From Desulfallas thermosapovorans DSM 6562 (GTDB lineage: Bacteria > Bacillota > Desulfotomaculia > Desulfotomaculales > Desulfallaceae): a DNA stretch of 64,000 nucleotides. Location: positions 109,353-173,352 of the forward strand of contig NZ_VNHM01000006.1 in NCBI RefSeq assembly GCF_008124625.1, in the 5' to 3' direction. Position 1 is the first letter of the stretch, and each line of letters opens with the position of its first letter. The position numbers were made by a program, and so were the translations under genes. Positions 24,837 to 34,320 of this stretch are shown piece after piece. The notes under the pieces are model-generated. The model was not told the DNA's origin. It did no database searches and worked only from the letters and a program-made list of their open reading frames with translations.

Positions 24837-26159
24837 TCAATTTACCTTAAGTATATTTTGATTATTGGGCATATCTATGCACACCGCAGTACCTTTGCCC
24901 GACGTGCTGCGCAGCATTATCTTTCCCCCGTGGGATTCCACCACTTTGCGGCAAACAGTAAGTCCCAGGCCCACACCATTTGCCTTACCGCTGACAAAGG
25001 GGTCAAATATACTGTGCTGTATTTCCTTGGCCACCCCTAAACCACTGTCCTCAACAATAATATAACTCCTGCCCTGGTCTTCAGTGGTAATAATACGCAA
25101 CCTGCCACCACCGGGCATGGCATCCAGGGCATTTTCCACAATGTTGCCAAAAACAGCGTGCATTTTTTCCCGGTCCATAAACAATTTCACCGAAGGGGCG
25201 TAATCCTTTACCACCACAATATCGGGATCCATTATCGGGCCCAGCGTTTCCAAAACTTCGTCCAGTAAATCATTAACATCCAGCCATTCCCGCTTGAGAT
25301 TAAGATCATGGGCCAGGTTTAGCAAAAAGCCGATGGTCTTATCCATGTTTTTTATCGACCTGTCCATTTGCTCCAAATCCTGTTGGGCCATTACACCGGA
25401 GGTAAAATTTCTGGCCAGTGAGTAGAAGGACATTTTTAAATTGGAAAGGGGATGACGTAATTCTTTAGCCATTACCTTGGAGACGGAACCCAATACATCC
25501 ATTTTTTGGTCCGGTTGATCGTTTACATTAGCCGGGTTTTCACAGCCACCGTTGGGCTTGTTTTCATCCGCCCCGGCAACAGCTCCAACCTGCCAGCTAT
25601 TTTTTCTTATAATTATATTTTTAATTGTGGGGGAAAACAAATTAGCTACTATTTCCAAAAGTAGCAGTTCTCTATCACTGAAGTCACCGGCCTCCTCCCC
25701 GCGTCCCCAGTGAATACTACCCAAAATTTTATGTCCTTCACGAATGGGCGCCCCGGCTGTGTACAACACACCGATTTTTGAAAGCACATTGACATAATAG
25801 GGGTGCTTTTTGAGCCTTTCCAAATCAATGATTTGCGATGAGCGCCAGGTTCTACCGGTGGCCTTTATTTTTTTTAATAAATAGTTGCTGCCGGCGTTTT
25901 TGCCAAGGGAAAAAAGTATCTTTTCATCAACGCCAGCACCAACACCCACTTTGAGGTTCAGTCGCCCCTTTTCCTTGATATACAGCACGCCCACTTTTAA
26001 AGCAATAATTTCCTCCAAGTAGGCTTGAATTACCTCAAACATATTTCTCAAGGGCAAGCTGGATGTAATAACTCTGCTAATTTCCAAAAGTACGGATAAT
26101 TCCCGGGGTGAAAGACCGTTATTATTTAATTGTGCTTTGGTCGCAGGCAATGTTATCAC
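24837..26159 (-). CDS. Cytoplasmic GAF-domain sensor histidine kinase
   Basis: 440 residues without membrane segments. A GAF sensor domain covers about residues 30-180 (LEEIIALKVGVLYIKEKGRL). The dimerisation and phosphoacceptor box is AKELRHPLSNLKMSF near 230. The ATPase domain has the N-box GNIVENALDAMPGG near 345, the G1 box VEDSGLGVA and the G2 box GVGLGLTVCRKVVESHGG. No response regulator is adjacent, so its partner is elsewhere. GTG 26159 is used; TTG 26150 has better spacing from AAGGGTGAT. The ligand of the GAF domain is unknown. Confidence 0.87.
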   Translation of the reverse strand: MITLPATKAQLNNNGLSPRELSVLLEISRVITSSLPLRNMFEVIQAYLEEIIALKVGVLYIKEKGRLNLKVGVGAGVDEKILFSLGKNAGSNYLLKKIKATGRTWRSSQIIDLERLKKHPYYVNVLSKIGVLYTAGAPIREGHKILGSIHWGRGEEAGDFSDRELLLLEIVANLFSPTIKNIIIRKNSWQVGAVAGADENKPNGGCENPANVNDQPDQKMDVLGSVSKVMAKELRHPLSNLKMSFYSLARNFTSGVMAQQDLEQMDRSIKNMDKTIGFLLNLAHDLNLKREWLDVNDLLDEVLETLGPIMDPDIVVVKDYAPSVKLFMDREKMHAVFGNIVENALDAMPGGGRLRIITTEDQGRSYIIVEDSGLGVAKEIQHSIFDPFVSGKANGVGLGLTVCRKVVESHGGKIMLRSTSGKGTAVCIDMPNNQNILKVN

Positions 26160-26505
26160 CCTTACTTATGCATATATGCGCAATAGTAAATGCACGGGGA
26201 ACTTTATTTTCTATAATTGCACTACACCGCTACAGTGTCAACAAAACAACTGTGAACGGTCGCATACTTTACCCCTGCGGTGGTAAATGCCAGTGAATGC
26301 CGCCATTTAGAACCTGTATGCCGGCATGTAATACCCACAGCGGGGCTGTGCTTGAAATTATTACCAAACACCCTTGCGCACCATGGCTGTTTAAATATTT
26401 AATCTTTTCTTAATGTTAATATGATAAAATATAATTATTTATCGTGCACCAAACCCTGTTCTATCATGAATCGCATACAATTTTAATAAATTTCGGAGGT
26501 TTCAA
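26160..26505. other. Intergenic region between the histidine kinase and the acyl-CoA synthetase gene
   Basis: AT-rich gap of 346 bases between divergent genes. TATGATAAAATATAATT near 26420-26436 contains -10-like sequences on the plus strand, but I find no matching -35. I see no hairpin, riboswitch or short gene in it. Confidence 0.4.
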
Positions 26506-28629
26506 ATGACCAGCAACACTTTTCTGGACCCTTTTGTCAGCCCGCAATCAGTAGCTTTGATCGGAGTTTCCTCGCGCACCGGTCCGGGCACCTTTAACGT
26601 GCTGGAGCGAATGCTGGCCGGCGGCTACAAGGGCAAAATTTACCCCGTCAATCCCCGGGGTAGCAGTATAATGGGCGTTAAGGCCTACCAATCGCTAACC
26701 GATATTGACGAGCCGGTGGACCTGGCCGTCATAAGCACCCCGCGCACCGCCGTACCCGGAATAGTCAGGCAGTGTGTGGAAAAGGGTATCAGCTCCGTCA
26801 TCATTATCACCCAGGGTTTCTCGGATGCCGGTGACGAGGACGGCATGCACATGCACCATGAAATAGTAAATATAATCCGGGGTACCGGAACCCGTGTGAT
26901 AGGCCCCAACACCCTTGGTGTCATCAATGCCTTTATCAATTTCAACACATCCTTCGTGCCCTTCAATACCCGTACCATACCGGTGGGATTAATCTGCCAA
27001 TCGGGTATCTTTCTGGCCGCTTCCCAGGATTTCAGCGGTGGCATAGGCATCGGTATTGACATAGGTAATGCTTGCGACGTCGGCTTTACCGAGTCCATGG
27101 AATACCTGGCCGGCCGTGACGATATCCGGGTCATCAACCTGCACCTGGAAGGCTTGCATAACGGTCGCCGTTTTCTGGCGGCTGCACGCCGGATCACCCC
27201 TCACAAGCCCGTGCTGGTTTTGAAGACGGGCAGTAGCGAAGCAGGTGCCCGGGCAGCCAGTTCCCACAGCGGCTCCCTGGCGGGCGAGGACGCCGTATTT
27301 TCCGCTGCCTTTGCCCAAAGCGGTATTATCCGTGTCGAAGACTCGGCCCGGCTGGCCGAATTAAACCAAACTTTCCTCACCTACCGTGAAATGAGGGGTA
27401 AGCGCATTGGTTTTATAACCATCAGCGGCGGGGCAGGTATTATGGCTGTGGATGCTTGCAGTAAATACGATCTTGTTGCAGCCCGCCTGTCCGACCAAAC
27501 CATCAAAGCGCTGGAAGTTGTTTTCCCGAACTGGATGAATGTGGGCAACCCGGCAGATATCTGGCCTGCGGGCATGGCCAAGGGATACGGCAAAATCACC
27601 GCCCTGGCCCTGGACAAAGTGCTGGCCGACGACAATGTGGATGCAGTGGTTTGTATCACTCCGGCCTACCTGGACCCGGACACCGACCCGCTCAACACCA
27701 TCGATGTAATAAATGACACGGCCGCCCGCTTTCCGCATAAACCCACCGCGGTATGGGTATTCGGGCCGCACAAGGAAAAATACGCAGAGCAGTTCCGGGC
27801 CGCACAAGTGGCGGTGGCTTACGGTTCCCCCGACAGCGCACTTTACTGCCTGGCCAAACTGTACCGGTATCATAACTTCATCAGAGGAAAGCAATATACC
27901 GGGTGTGCGGCACCTCCGGGCATTAACCGCACCGCTGCCGGCGCTGCAATAGACACGGGCCTCAATAAACGCCTCACAGTTTTAAACGAGCAAGCCCTGG
28001 ACGTAGTGGAGGCTTACGGCATACCCGTTGTAAGGCGGGCCCTGGCCCAAAGCCCGGAGCAGGCACTGGAACTGGCCGGAGGTTTGGGATATCCCGTAGC
28101 GCTGAAAGTAGCCTCTCCGGATATAACCCATAAATCGGATGCCGGCGGTGTAATACTTAATATTCTATCCGATAGCGAACTTTCCAGCGCGTACGATAAA
28201 ATAATACAAAACGTACAAGCCCACCGGCCGGGTGCCCGCATTGAAGGAGTACTGTTGCAGGCCCAGGTTACCGGGGGTACCGAAGTGATCCTGGGTGGCC
28301 GCCAGGATCCACAATTTGGCGCGGTACTGGTTTTCGGCCTGGGGGGTATTTATACCGAGCTGGTCCGGGACGTAACCTTCCGGGTGGCCCCGGTAACACC
28401 GGAGGAAGCGCTGGAGATGATTAAAGAAACCCGGTCATTTAAAATTCTTTCCGGTGCCCGCGGCCAATTGCCCGGGGATATTGACGGGCTGGTGGACTGT
28501 ATAGTCCGCATGGGAACGCTTCTTTGTGAGCACCCGGAGATTGTTGAGGTGGATATTAACCCGTTACTGGTAAAACCCGACGGCTGCCTGGCCCTGGATG
28601 CCAGGATAATACCCGCTTACCGGGAATAA
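26506..28629 (+). CDS. ADP-forming acyl-CoA (acetate-CoA) synthetase, fused alpha-beta
   Basis: 707 residues, the usual length of fused NDP-forming acyl-CoA ligases. These interconvert acyl-CoA + ADP + phosphate and acid + CoA + ATP, saving energy in fermentation. The N-terminal CoA-binding domain has VALIGVSSRTGPGTFNVLE. The ligase-like middle shows RVIGPNTLGVIN and the conserved SSHSGSLAGEDAVFSAAF. The C-terminal ATP-grasp domain starts near 490 (GYPVALKVASPDITHKSDAG, EGVLLQAQV, EVDINPLLVKPDG). ATG 26506 follows CGGAGG. The acyl substrate is unspecified. Confidence 0.9.
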   Translation: MTSNTFLDPFVSPQSVALIGVSSRTGPGTFNVLERMLAGGYKGKIYPVNPRGSSIMGVKAYQSLTDIDEPVDLAVISTPRTAVPGIVRQCVEKGISSVIIITQGFSDAGDEDGMHMHHEIVNIIRGTGTRVIGPNTLGVINAFINFNTSFVPFNTRTIPVGLICQSGIFLAASQDFSGGIGIGIDIGNACDVGFTESMEYLAGRDDIRVINLHLEGLHNGRRFLAAARRITPHKPVLVLKTGSSEAGARAASSHSGSLAGEDAVFSAAFAQSGIIRVEDSARLAELNQTFLTYREMRGKRIGFITISGGAGIMAVDACSKYDLVAARLSDQTIKALEVVFPNWMNVGNPADIWPAGMAKGYGKITALALDKVLADDNVDAVVCITPAYLDPDTDPLNTIDVINDTAARFPHKPTAVWVFGPHKEKYAEQFRAAQVAVAYGSPDSALYCLAKLYRYHNFIRGKQYTGCAAPPGINRTAAGAAIDTGLNKRLTVLNEQALDVVEAYGIPVVRRALAQSPEQALELAGGLGYPVALKVASPDITHKSDAGGVILNILSDSELSSAYDKIIQNVQAHRPGARIEGVLLQAQVTGGTEVILGGRQDPQFGAVLVFGLGGIYTELVRDVTFRVAPVTPEEALEMIKETRSFKILSGARGQLPGDIDGLVDCIVRMGTLLCEHPEIVEVDINPLLVKPDGCLALDARIIPAYRE

Positions 28630-28769
28630 TCCCTTTGAGGGAACCCCAATGGGGCTCCGGCCACTTCAATTCGCACCTGCAGTTGCCGGGGAGAGCAGGG
28701 AAGCAGGAAATTTATTGGCCTGGCTGAAATATAATATACAGCAGGGTGGTTATGCAAGGATGTGATGGG

Positions 28770-29519
28770 ATGGAAAGAAACGTGGCCAAACACGTGCTGG
28801 CCGACGTTCTGCTGGTTACCCACGGCGCCAAAGGGGAGCAAGAAGCCAGGATTATGTATGAATTATTAAGACGTTCCTACCGGACAAGACATATGGAATG
28901 GCACGAGGAATGCCTGCAGTCGGCCTGGGAACAGTACAGATACTGGCTGCAGTCCAACAGCACGTTTAAAATACCCGGCCGGCAGCCGCCGGGGAATCGC
29001 CGCAAGAAAAATACAGATTCTTTATACCCCATCAGGTTGGAAAAAAGAGGACGCAATGAGTGGGAATTTGCCTGGCCAGGCGAAGTGCTCAACCTGATGC
29101 ATAAATTTGACCGGGGCTCCGAACACCTGGAAAAAGGAGATTTAACCGGGGCCAAGCGTATTTTCAACGCTATTATCAGAGAATGTCCCTACTTCATCCA
29201 CGCCTATAACAAACTGGCGGCAATGGAATGGGATAAAGGAAATTTGGCCCAGGCCGAAAGGCATTACAGCCAGGCCTATGAAATTGGCCGGTCAGTATTA
29301 CCGGTCAATTTCCGGGGCAAATTACCCTGGGGATGGGTGGAAAATCGCCCTTTTCTGCACACTTTACACGGTCTGGCACTGGTCAAGCTACGCCGGGGTG
29401 ATCCCCAAAGTGCAAAAAAGCTGCTGGACTGGTTAATCAAACTGGAACCCGAAGATTTTTTGGGAGCACGATCCATAATTGACGATATCAGAAAGGGGAC
29501 AGTGCCCTGGGATGAGTAA
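28770..29519 (+). CDS. Tetratricopeptide-repeat protein
   Basis: About 249 residues. The C-terminal half carries TPR-like helical pairs: LEKGDLTGAKRIFNAIIREC, AYNKLAAMEWDKGNLAQAER and GLALVKLRRGDPQSAKKLLD. The N-terminal half is basic and not recognised. ATG 28770 is preferred (AAGGATG upstream); ATG 28752 and GTG 28746 are in frame and possible. The stop overlaps the start of the next gene by eight bases. TPR domains mediate protein contacts; the partner is unknown. Confidence 0.7.
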   Translation: MERNVAKHVLADVLLVTHGAKGEQEARIMYELLRRSYRTRHMEWHEECLQSAWEQYRYWLQSNSTFKIPGRQPPGNRRKKNTDSLYPIRLEKRGRNEWEFAWPGEVLNLMHKFDRGSEHLEKGDLTGAKRIFNAIIRECPYFIHAYNKLAAMEWDKGNLAQAERHYSQAYEIGRSVLPVNFRGKLPWGWVENRPFLHTLHGLALVKLRRGDPQSAKKLLDWLIKLEPEDFLGARSIIDDIRKGTVPWDE

Positions 29520-30192
29520 ACCACAGCCATACATGCTGGGCCGTAAAGAAACCGGCCATTACCGGTCCGCCTTCAATAAAACACTGGACATATTTAAACA
29601 GCTTGATCCCATCCATATGGCCGCCCGTAGCGGTGCCGCTTACAACCCTGAAACCAGTTTATTTACAGTTAAAAGTTTCGGCCGTGATATCCTGGTACAT
29701 TACCCCAGCGGCCAGACCACCTTTACCACCTCCGAACTTCCGTTAATGGGCTGGCGACTGGTGACTTTAAACTATTTGGTCCGGGCTGACGGCACGCCTT
29801 TGTCGGATCATCTCATCTCCTACCGGGAGTTGGAAAACGGGAACGTATATTTCCCCGCTTTTCAAAGGGAAAGCATTCTCTCCTTAAGCCGGTGGTTGGA
29901 AGGCAAATCACCGGACCTGCTGAGCCGGGCCATAACCAACATGGGCGGCGTACCCTGCCCGGGTGCCGACCTGGCCGCGGTCATACCGGCATTGCCCAGA
30001 TTTCCCATCACCCTGAAAATATGGTTTTCGGATGAGGAACTACCCGGAGCGGCGAACATATTATTTGATGCCACCGCCAATCACTATTTACATACCGAAG
30101 ACATTGCAGCCATAGGCGGTTACGCTAGCGCCTTTTTGATCAAGGAGTATCAAATACTAACGGGACGCCCCTGGCGCCCCATTACACTATAA
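29512..30192 (+). CDS. DUF3786 domain protein
   Basis: 226 residues fitting DUF3786, a family of unknown function found in anaerobes. Visible core: YNPETSLFTVKSFGRDILVHY, ELPLMGWRLVTLNYLVRADG, FPITLKIWFSDEELPGAANI and LHTEDIAAIGGYASAFLI at the C-terminus. ATG 29512 overlaps the upstream stop (ATGAGTAA), so the two proteins are probably translated together. Some DUF3786 proteins sit beside corrinoid/iron-sulfur genes; that is not so here. Confidence 0.75.
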   Translation: MSKPQPYMLGRKETGHYRSAFNKTLDIFKQLDPIHMAARSGAAYNPETSLFTVKSFGRDILVHYPSGQTTFTTSELPLMGWRLVTLNYLVRADGTPLSDHLISYRELENGNVYFPAFQRESILSLSRWLEGKSPDLLSRAITNMGGVPCPGADLAAVIPALPRFPITLKIWFSDEELPGAANILFDATANHYLHTEDIAAIGGYASAFLIKEYQILTGRPWRPITL

Positions 30193-30241
30193 AAGAAGTT
30201 TAATTGATATACCCGCCCCTGTTGGACACCGGTTAAGAAAC

Positions 30242-31141
30242 TTACCGCCCGGCCAGATATTTTAATCCATTGTGCAGGGCTTTGGGCCTGAAGCCAAAAT
30301 TATTTTCCACCGCGTCTATATCTGTAATATTATCCAGATCCATTTGTTTCAATTCCACCGGTGTAACGGGCGGGTCCCTTAAAATACTACCCATCAGCGG
30401 TACCACCAGGCGCATCAACGGCATGGGTATATACAGCTTATAACGCTTTTCCCCCAGACATTCCAATAACCGGTCCAGCATTTGGGAATAGCTTAAATGT
30501 TCGGGACCGCCTATTTCAATAACCCGGGCGGTGAGGCCGGGGTTTTCACATACCCGTAGTATACAGCGCACCACATCTTCCACCGCTATGGGCTGAAATA
30601 AAGTCTTTCCCCGGCCTGGAACTGGCACAAAGGGCTTGGGAAACATTTGTAGAGACTGGATCATACGGTCAAAGAAATTAAATCCTGCACCGTAAATCAC
30701 CGATGGCCGTAAAATAGTCCAGTTAAGACCGCTTTGTCTAACCGCCTCTTCACCACGCCACTTGGAATAGACGTACTTATACCGGGAATTATCACAGGCA
30801 CCCAGGGCGCTGATATGAATAAAGTGTTTTACCCCGGCTTGTCCGGCTGCAATAACCAGGTTCAAGGTGCCTTCCACATTTATATGTTCAAAGGTCTGTT
30901 CGTCGTGTTCTCTAATTATAGCCACCAAATGAATGACCTTATCCACACCCTGGCAGGCTTTCTTTACCGATTCCGGATCGTTAATATCCCCCCGGACCAG
31001 CTCAACGCCCGCAGGCAAAACCTCACCGGCTTTCTTGGGTGACCGGACCAGACAGCGCACAGTATAACCTTTCTTCAGCAAAGCGCCCACCAAGTGTTTT
31101 CCCACCAGGCCCGTTCCACCGGTTACAAGTATCACATGCAT
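30242..31141 (-). CDS. NDUFA9-like NAD(P)-binding atypical short-chain reductase
   Basis: 299 residues. Rossmann motif TGGTGLVGKHLV at the start, GDINDPESVKKACQGVDKVIHLVAI near 60, the YxxxK-type motif YVYSK near 125, and LRPSVIYGAG near 145. This is the complex I NDUFA9 / atypical extended SDR group, often acting on quinone- or sugar-linked substrates; no substrate can be assigned. ATG 31141 follows AAAGGA; a longer frame to 31195 lacks a ribosome site. It is convergent with the DUF3786 gene. Confidence 0.83.
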   Translation of the reverse strand: MHVILVTGGTGLVGKHLVGALLKKGYTVRCLVRSPKKAGEVLPAGVELVRGDINDPESVKKACQGVDKVIHLVAIIREHDEQTFEHINVEGTLNLVIAAGQAGVKHFIHISALGACDNSRYKYVYSKWRGEEAVRQSGLNWTILRPSVIYGAGFNFFDRMIQSLQMFPKPFVPVPGRGKTLFQPIAVEDVVRCILRVCENPGLTARVIEIGGPEHLSYSQMLDRLLECLGEKRYKLYIPMPLMRLVVPLMGSILRDPPVTPVELKQMDLDNITDIDAVENNFGFRPKALHNGLKYLAGR

Positions 31142-31290
31142 CCGTTCCTTTCCCCAAAAAATCAGCCTTTGCGGAAAAATATCAGCTATTTTCACAGGCC
31201 GCCCCCAAATGCAGGGTGCTTACAGTTTACCGGCAACAATGATATATTTGTTGTCCAGGTGATAAAATCCTTTAAAAAAAACCAAAAACC

Positions 31291-31881
31291 TTATAATAAA
31301 TAACGGTTGATCAAAAGCGGTGTGATAAATGTTTCCACGGCCGCCGCCAGGATTAACAAGGGTAAAACAACCGCCAGATAAGTACTTAAAACCCGCCCGG
31401 CCACGCGCTCCCCTTTTCTATGCAGGCGCCTGTAATGAAAGCTGGCCCCGGCAGCTAAAAATAACGCCCCCAGCTCGGGCACACCGTGGGGCAGCAGACC
31501 GAACAACCATATTTGAAAAGTATAATAATTAAACAAAACCGCCTGCATTTTTACAGCCAACCCGCCGATGAAGCCGTTCAGCAATAAAACAAACACCGGC
31601 CAAAGGTTGTAGGTAATAATACCCAGCACCAGTACTGTAAAACTAACCACACTATTTCTGATTAAAATATACAAAAACAAATTTTCCGGCAAGCCATTTC
31701 CAAAGGGATTGGCCAGTATCATATCCCGCACCGTGTTATAATACTCGGCGGTCCTGTCGGCGGTAATAATGGCCATTATATAGCCAGCATAGACCGCCGC
31801 GACAAATATGACCAGGCAAATCAAGCTTTCCCGCCGGTAATACTTTATCTCCCGCCACTCTTTGCTAAACCAGGCAAACAA
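31291..31881 (-). CDS. SpoIIM-family (stage II sporulation protein M-like) membrane protein
   Basis: 196 residues with about five membrane helices. Family marks are ESLICLVIFVAAVYAGYIMA near 20, FLYILIRNSVVSFTVLVLGI near 70 and the conserved LPHGVPELGALFLAAGASF near 130. SpoIIM works with SpoIID and SpoIIP at the engulfing septum, but many paralogues exist outside sporulation. TTG 31881 is preceded by AGGTGGGG. It lies 14 bases after the upstream hypothetical gene. Confidence 0.78.
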   Translation of the reverse strand: MFAWFSKEWREIKYYRRESLICLVIFVAAVYAGYIMAIITADRTAEYYNTVRDMILANPFGNGLPENLFLYILIRNSVVSFTVLVLGIITYNLWPVFVLLLNGFIGGLAVKMQAVLFNYYTFQIWLFGLLPHGVPELGALFLAAGASFHYRRLHRKGERVAGRVLSTYLAVVLPLLILAAAVETFITPLLINRYLL

Positions 31882-31895
31882 ATATCACCCCACCT

Positions 31896-32270
31896 TTAAT
31901 TCCTGCGTTTTTTATTCCCGGTTTTTCTCCTTGCGGGCTCATAGGCGCCGGTCAAATCAAACAGCTCGGGCTGGTAGCTACACTGTTTATAATATTCCCC
32001 GTATGGATAACCCTCCGGCCGTTTAGCCAAATCCAACACCTTGTAATAATCAAAACCTGAAATACGGCTTACATAATGCAGCAGGCAAAACCCGGGGCGC
32101 AAGTCTTCCCCTTGAAAAAACTTGAACTGCACAGCCCTTTTCCTGCCCCTGGTATCATAATACGCAGTGACAAACTGCAGCGCCGGGATAGAATTAAAAT
32201 CATCAATTACAGGCGGCTCATCCACATAAACCATCCAAAAGCCGTTACCGAGATACCAAATGTCATTCAT
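31896..32270 (-). CDS. Hypothetical protein, 124 aa, upstream of the SpoIIM-like gene
   Basis: Soluble aromatic-rich protein beginning MNDIWYLGNGFWMVYVDEPP, with QFVTAYYDTRGRKRAVQFKF in the middle and a very basic end (ARRKTGNKKRRN). ATG 32270 is preceded by GAGGTGA. No family recognised. It probably shares a transcript with the SpoIIM-like gene. The tail could bind nucleic acid or membrane lipids. Confidence 0.55.
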   Translation of the reverse strand: MNDIWYLGNGFWMVYVDEPPVIDDFNSIPALQFVTAYYDTRGRKRAVQFKFFQGEDLRPGFCLLHYVSRISGFDYYKVLDLAKRPEGYPYGEYYKQCSYQPELFDLTGAYEPARRKTGNKKRRN

Positions 32271-32498
32271 TAATGTCACCTCTATCCATACTATAACATA
32301 CAATATTTACCTATTTAAACTATTAATTTATTCAACTCCCGATGAAAAGCCCCATACCCCGAAGCCACACAACTAAAAACCATCCCCGTCTTGGGTCACC
32401 GGTTATTATATCAAGGGCAGCGGCTTTATGAACGTACTATATTTCCCTTAACCACTTACTTTATCATACTACACGTTAATATAATAATGTGGCCATTA

Positions 32499-32523
32499 GA
32501 CAGAATTTTGTTAATTTTCTGTC
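32499..32523. promoter_or_regulatory. Inverted repeat upstream of the OFA transporter gene
   Basis: GACAGAA and TTCTGTC form a perfect seven-base inverted repeat with an 11-base AT-rich spacer. TATACT at 32536-32541 is a possible -10, placing this repeat around the -35 region, where an operator would act. The rest of the 32271-32577 gap is AT-rich and without genes. Confidence 0.35.
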
Positions 32524-32577
32524 ATTTATATATTATTATACTTAGTAAATATATTTAATTTGGGAGGTGCGGTTTTA

Positions 32578-33822
32578 ATGTCTCAACCTACCAGTTCCAA
32601 GGCCTGGACGATTACCTTCGCCGGAACGGGAATCAACCTGGCCCTGGGCGTGCTCTATACCTGGAGCGTTTTTGCTGCGGCGCTTATTGATCAATATGGT
32701 TGGACGAAAACGGAATCATCTATTCCTTACACCCTGGCCTGTGTGGTTTTTGCCCTTTGCATGGTACCTGCGGGACGCTGGCTTGATAAATCCGGCCCGC
32801 GGGTGGTGGCTACAGTAGCCGCTTTCCTGTGCGGTGCCGGTATGCTGGTGGCCGGCTTATCGCAATCGGTGGCCCTTGTAACGCTGGGCTTCGGCCTGCT
32901 GGTGGGTGCCGCTATGGGGTTTGGTTATGCCGCCCCCACCCCGGCGGCTGTCAAGTGGTTTCAGCCTCATAAGAAAGGCCAAATCTCGGGTTTGGTAGTG
33001 GCCGGTTTCGGCCTGGCATCGGTCTATATTGCACCCTTAACCAACTACCTGTTAGCTAACTTTGGTGTTTCCAAAACCTTTTTCATTGAAGGAACATTGT
33101 TCTTTGTCGTCATAATCGTGCTGGGCCAGTTGCTAGCCTTCCCGCCGGCACAAAACTTTGTGCCCTTCGGAGGCCCGCCGCCGGCCAGTAAGGCTAAAGC
33201 AGCCGCCGGTTACACCAAGCGTGACTATACACCCGGTGAAATGATTAGAACTCCCCAGTTTTATCAACTCTGGCTGATGTTCTGCTTTGCAGCCTCCGCA
33301 GGCCTGCTGATTATCGGCCACCTGGCCAAAATATCCCAAATCCAGGGGGGTATCAACTGGGGATTTGCCCTGGTGGCCGTACTGGCTGTGGCCAACGCCA
33401 GCGGCCGTATTTTGGCCGGACTAATATCCGACCGGCTGGGCCGAACCAATACCATGCTGCTGGTGTTCAGCCTGCAAGCCATCAATATGTTTGCCTTTTC
33501 ATACTACAGCACGGCACCGCTGCTGCTTCTGGGTTCGATCTTAACAGGCCTTGCCTATGGCTCGCTGCTTACGCTGTTCCCCTCGGCTACGTATGACTTC
33601 TTCGGCATGAAAAATTCAGGCGTCAACTACGGCCTGGTATTCACCGCCTGGGGCGCGGCGTCACTGATCGGCCCGATTGTCGCAGGACAGGTGGCCGATG
33701 CCACCGGCGGGTACGGGGCCAGTTACATCATCTCCGGCGTACTGCTGCTGGTGGCCGCCGTAATAACCTTTTTCACCAAGGCACCGCAGCCCGTGGCACA
33801 TCAAAGAGTACTGGAAACCTGA
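32578..33822 (+). CDS. OFA-family MFS transporter (oxalate/formate or lactate type)
   Basis: 414 residues, twelve helices. The opening INLALGVLYTWSVFAAALIDQYGW is the OFA signature, followed by the MFS loop GRWLDKSGPR near 70 and a second-half repeat GRILAGLISDRLGR near 290. OFA members carry monocarboxylates or dicarboxylates such as oxalate, formate or lactate. ATG 32578 follows GGGAGGT. It is monocistronic. The substrate is not defined by sequence. Confidence 0.86.
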   Translation: MSQPTSSKAWTITFAGTGINLALGVLYTWSVFAAALIDQYGWTKTESSIPYTLACVVFALCMVPAGRWLDKSGPRVVATVAAFLCGAGMLVAGLSQSVALVTLGFGLLVGAAMGFGYAAPTPAAVKWFQPHKKGQISGLVVAGFGLASVYIAPLTNYLLANFGVSKTFFIEGTLFFVVIIVLGQLLAFPPAQNFVPFGGPPPASKAKAAAGYTKRDYTPGEMIRTPQFYQLWLMFCFAASAGLLIIGHLAKISQIQGGINWGFALVAVLAVANASGRILAGLISDRLGRTNTMLLVFSLQAINMFAFSYYSTAPLLLLGSILTGLAYGSLLTLFPSATYDFFGMKNSGVNYGLVFTAWGAASLIGPIVAGQVADATGGYGASYIISGVLLLVAAVITFFTKAPQPVAHQRVLET

Positions 33823-33831
33823 AAAAACAGC

Positions 33832-33870
33832 TGAGGCGCGCACTTGGATGTGCACGCCTCAATGTCTTTA
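33832..33870 (+). terminator. Intrinsic terminator after the OFA transporter
   Basis: TGAGGCGCGCAC (33832-33843) pairs with GTGCACGCCTCA (33850-33861) with one internal mismatch, followed by a T-rich stretch. Confidence 0.6.
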
Positions 33871-33939
33871 TTACTGTATTTTGTGAGTAACTGCAACCGG
33901 TGCTTGCTCATACACCGTATACAATGGGCAACCGGTGGT

Positions 33940-34320
33940 TCATAATATATTTTTCAAGTTAACCTTTTCCTTTTCGGGAATATGCTCGAGCATTTTCTTT
34001 AATACTGCCAATTCCCCCGCGGCCAGAGCACGATCCTGCATACGAATATATTGTCCGATACGGATCAGGGACATTTCAATATTATCAATTTCCTGGTGAT
34101 CGATAACTATGGCCCACCAATCCTTATGCCCGCTCCATTTTTTCGCCAGTTTTTCAACATCGCGCCCGGCGGCAGCCCAGTTGCCGGTGGCAATGGCCTC
34201 CTCCAGCCCACTAAAATCCTCAACCAGATCCTTTGCGCTGCTGTTCAATTTATCCAATGCGGCAAAACTAACCGCCAGGACCAACACCAGTACAACCACC
34301 ACAGCCACATAGATTCTCAT
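33940..34320 (-). CDS. DUF4363 family protein
   Basis: 126 residues with one N-terminal membrane helix (VAVVVVLVLVLAVSFAAL) and a helical outer or inner domain containing WSGHKDWWAIVIDHQEIDNI, characteristic of DUF4363. The family is found in spore-formers next to DUF421 genes, as here: its ATG overlaps the stop of the DUF421 gene by four bases (ATGA). Function unknown. Confidence 0.82.
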   Translation of the reverse strand: MRIYVAVVVVLVLVLAVSFAALDKLNSSAKDLVEDFSGLEEAIATGNWAAAGRDVEKLAKKWSGHKDWWAIVIDHQEIDNIEMSLIRIGQYIRMQDRALAAGELAVLKKMLEHIPEKEKVNLKNIL

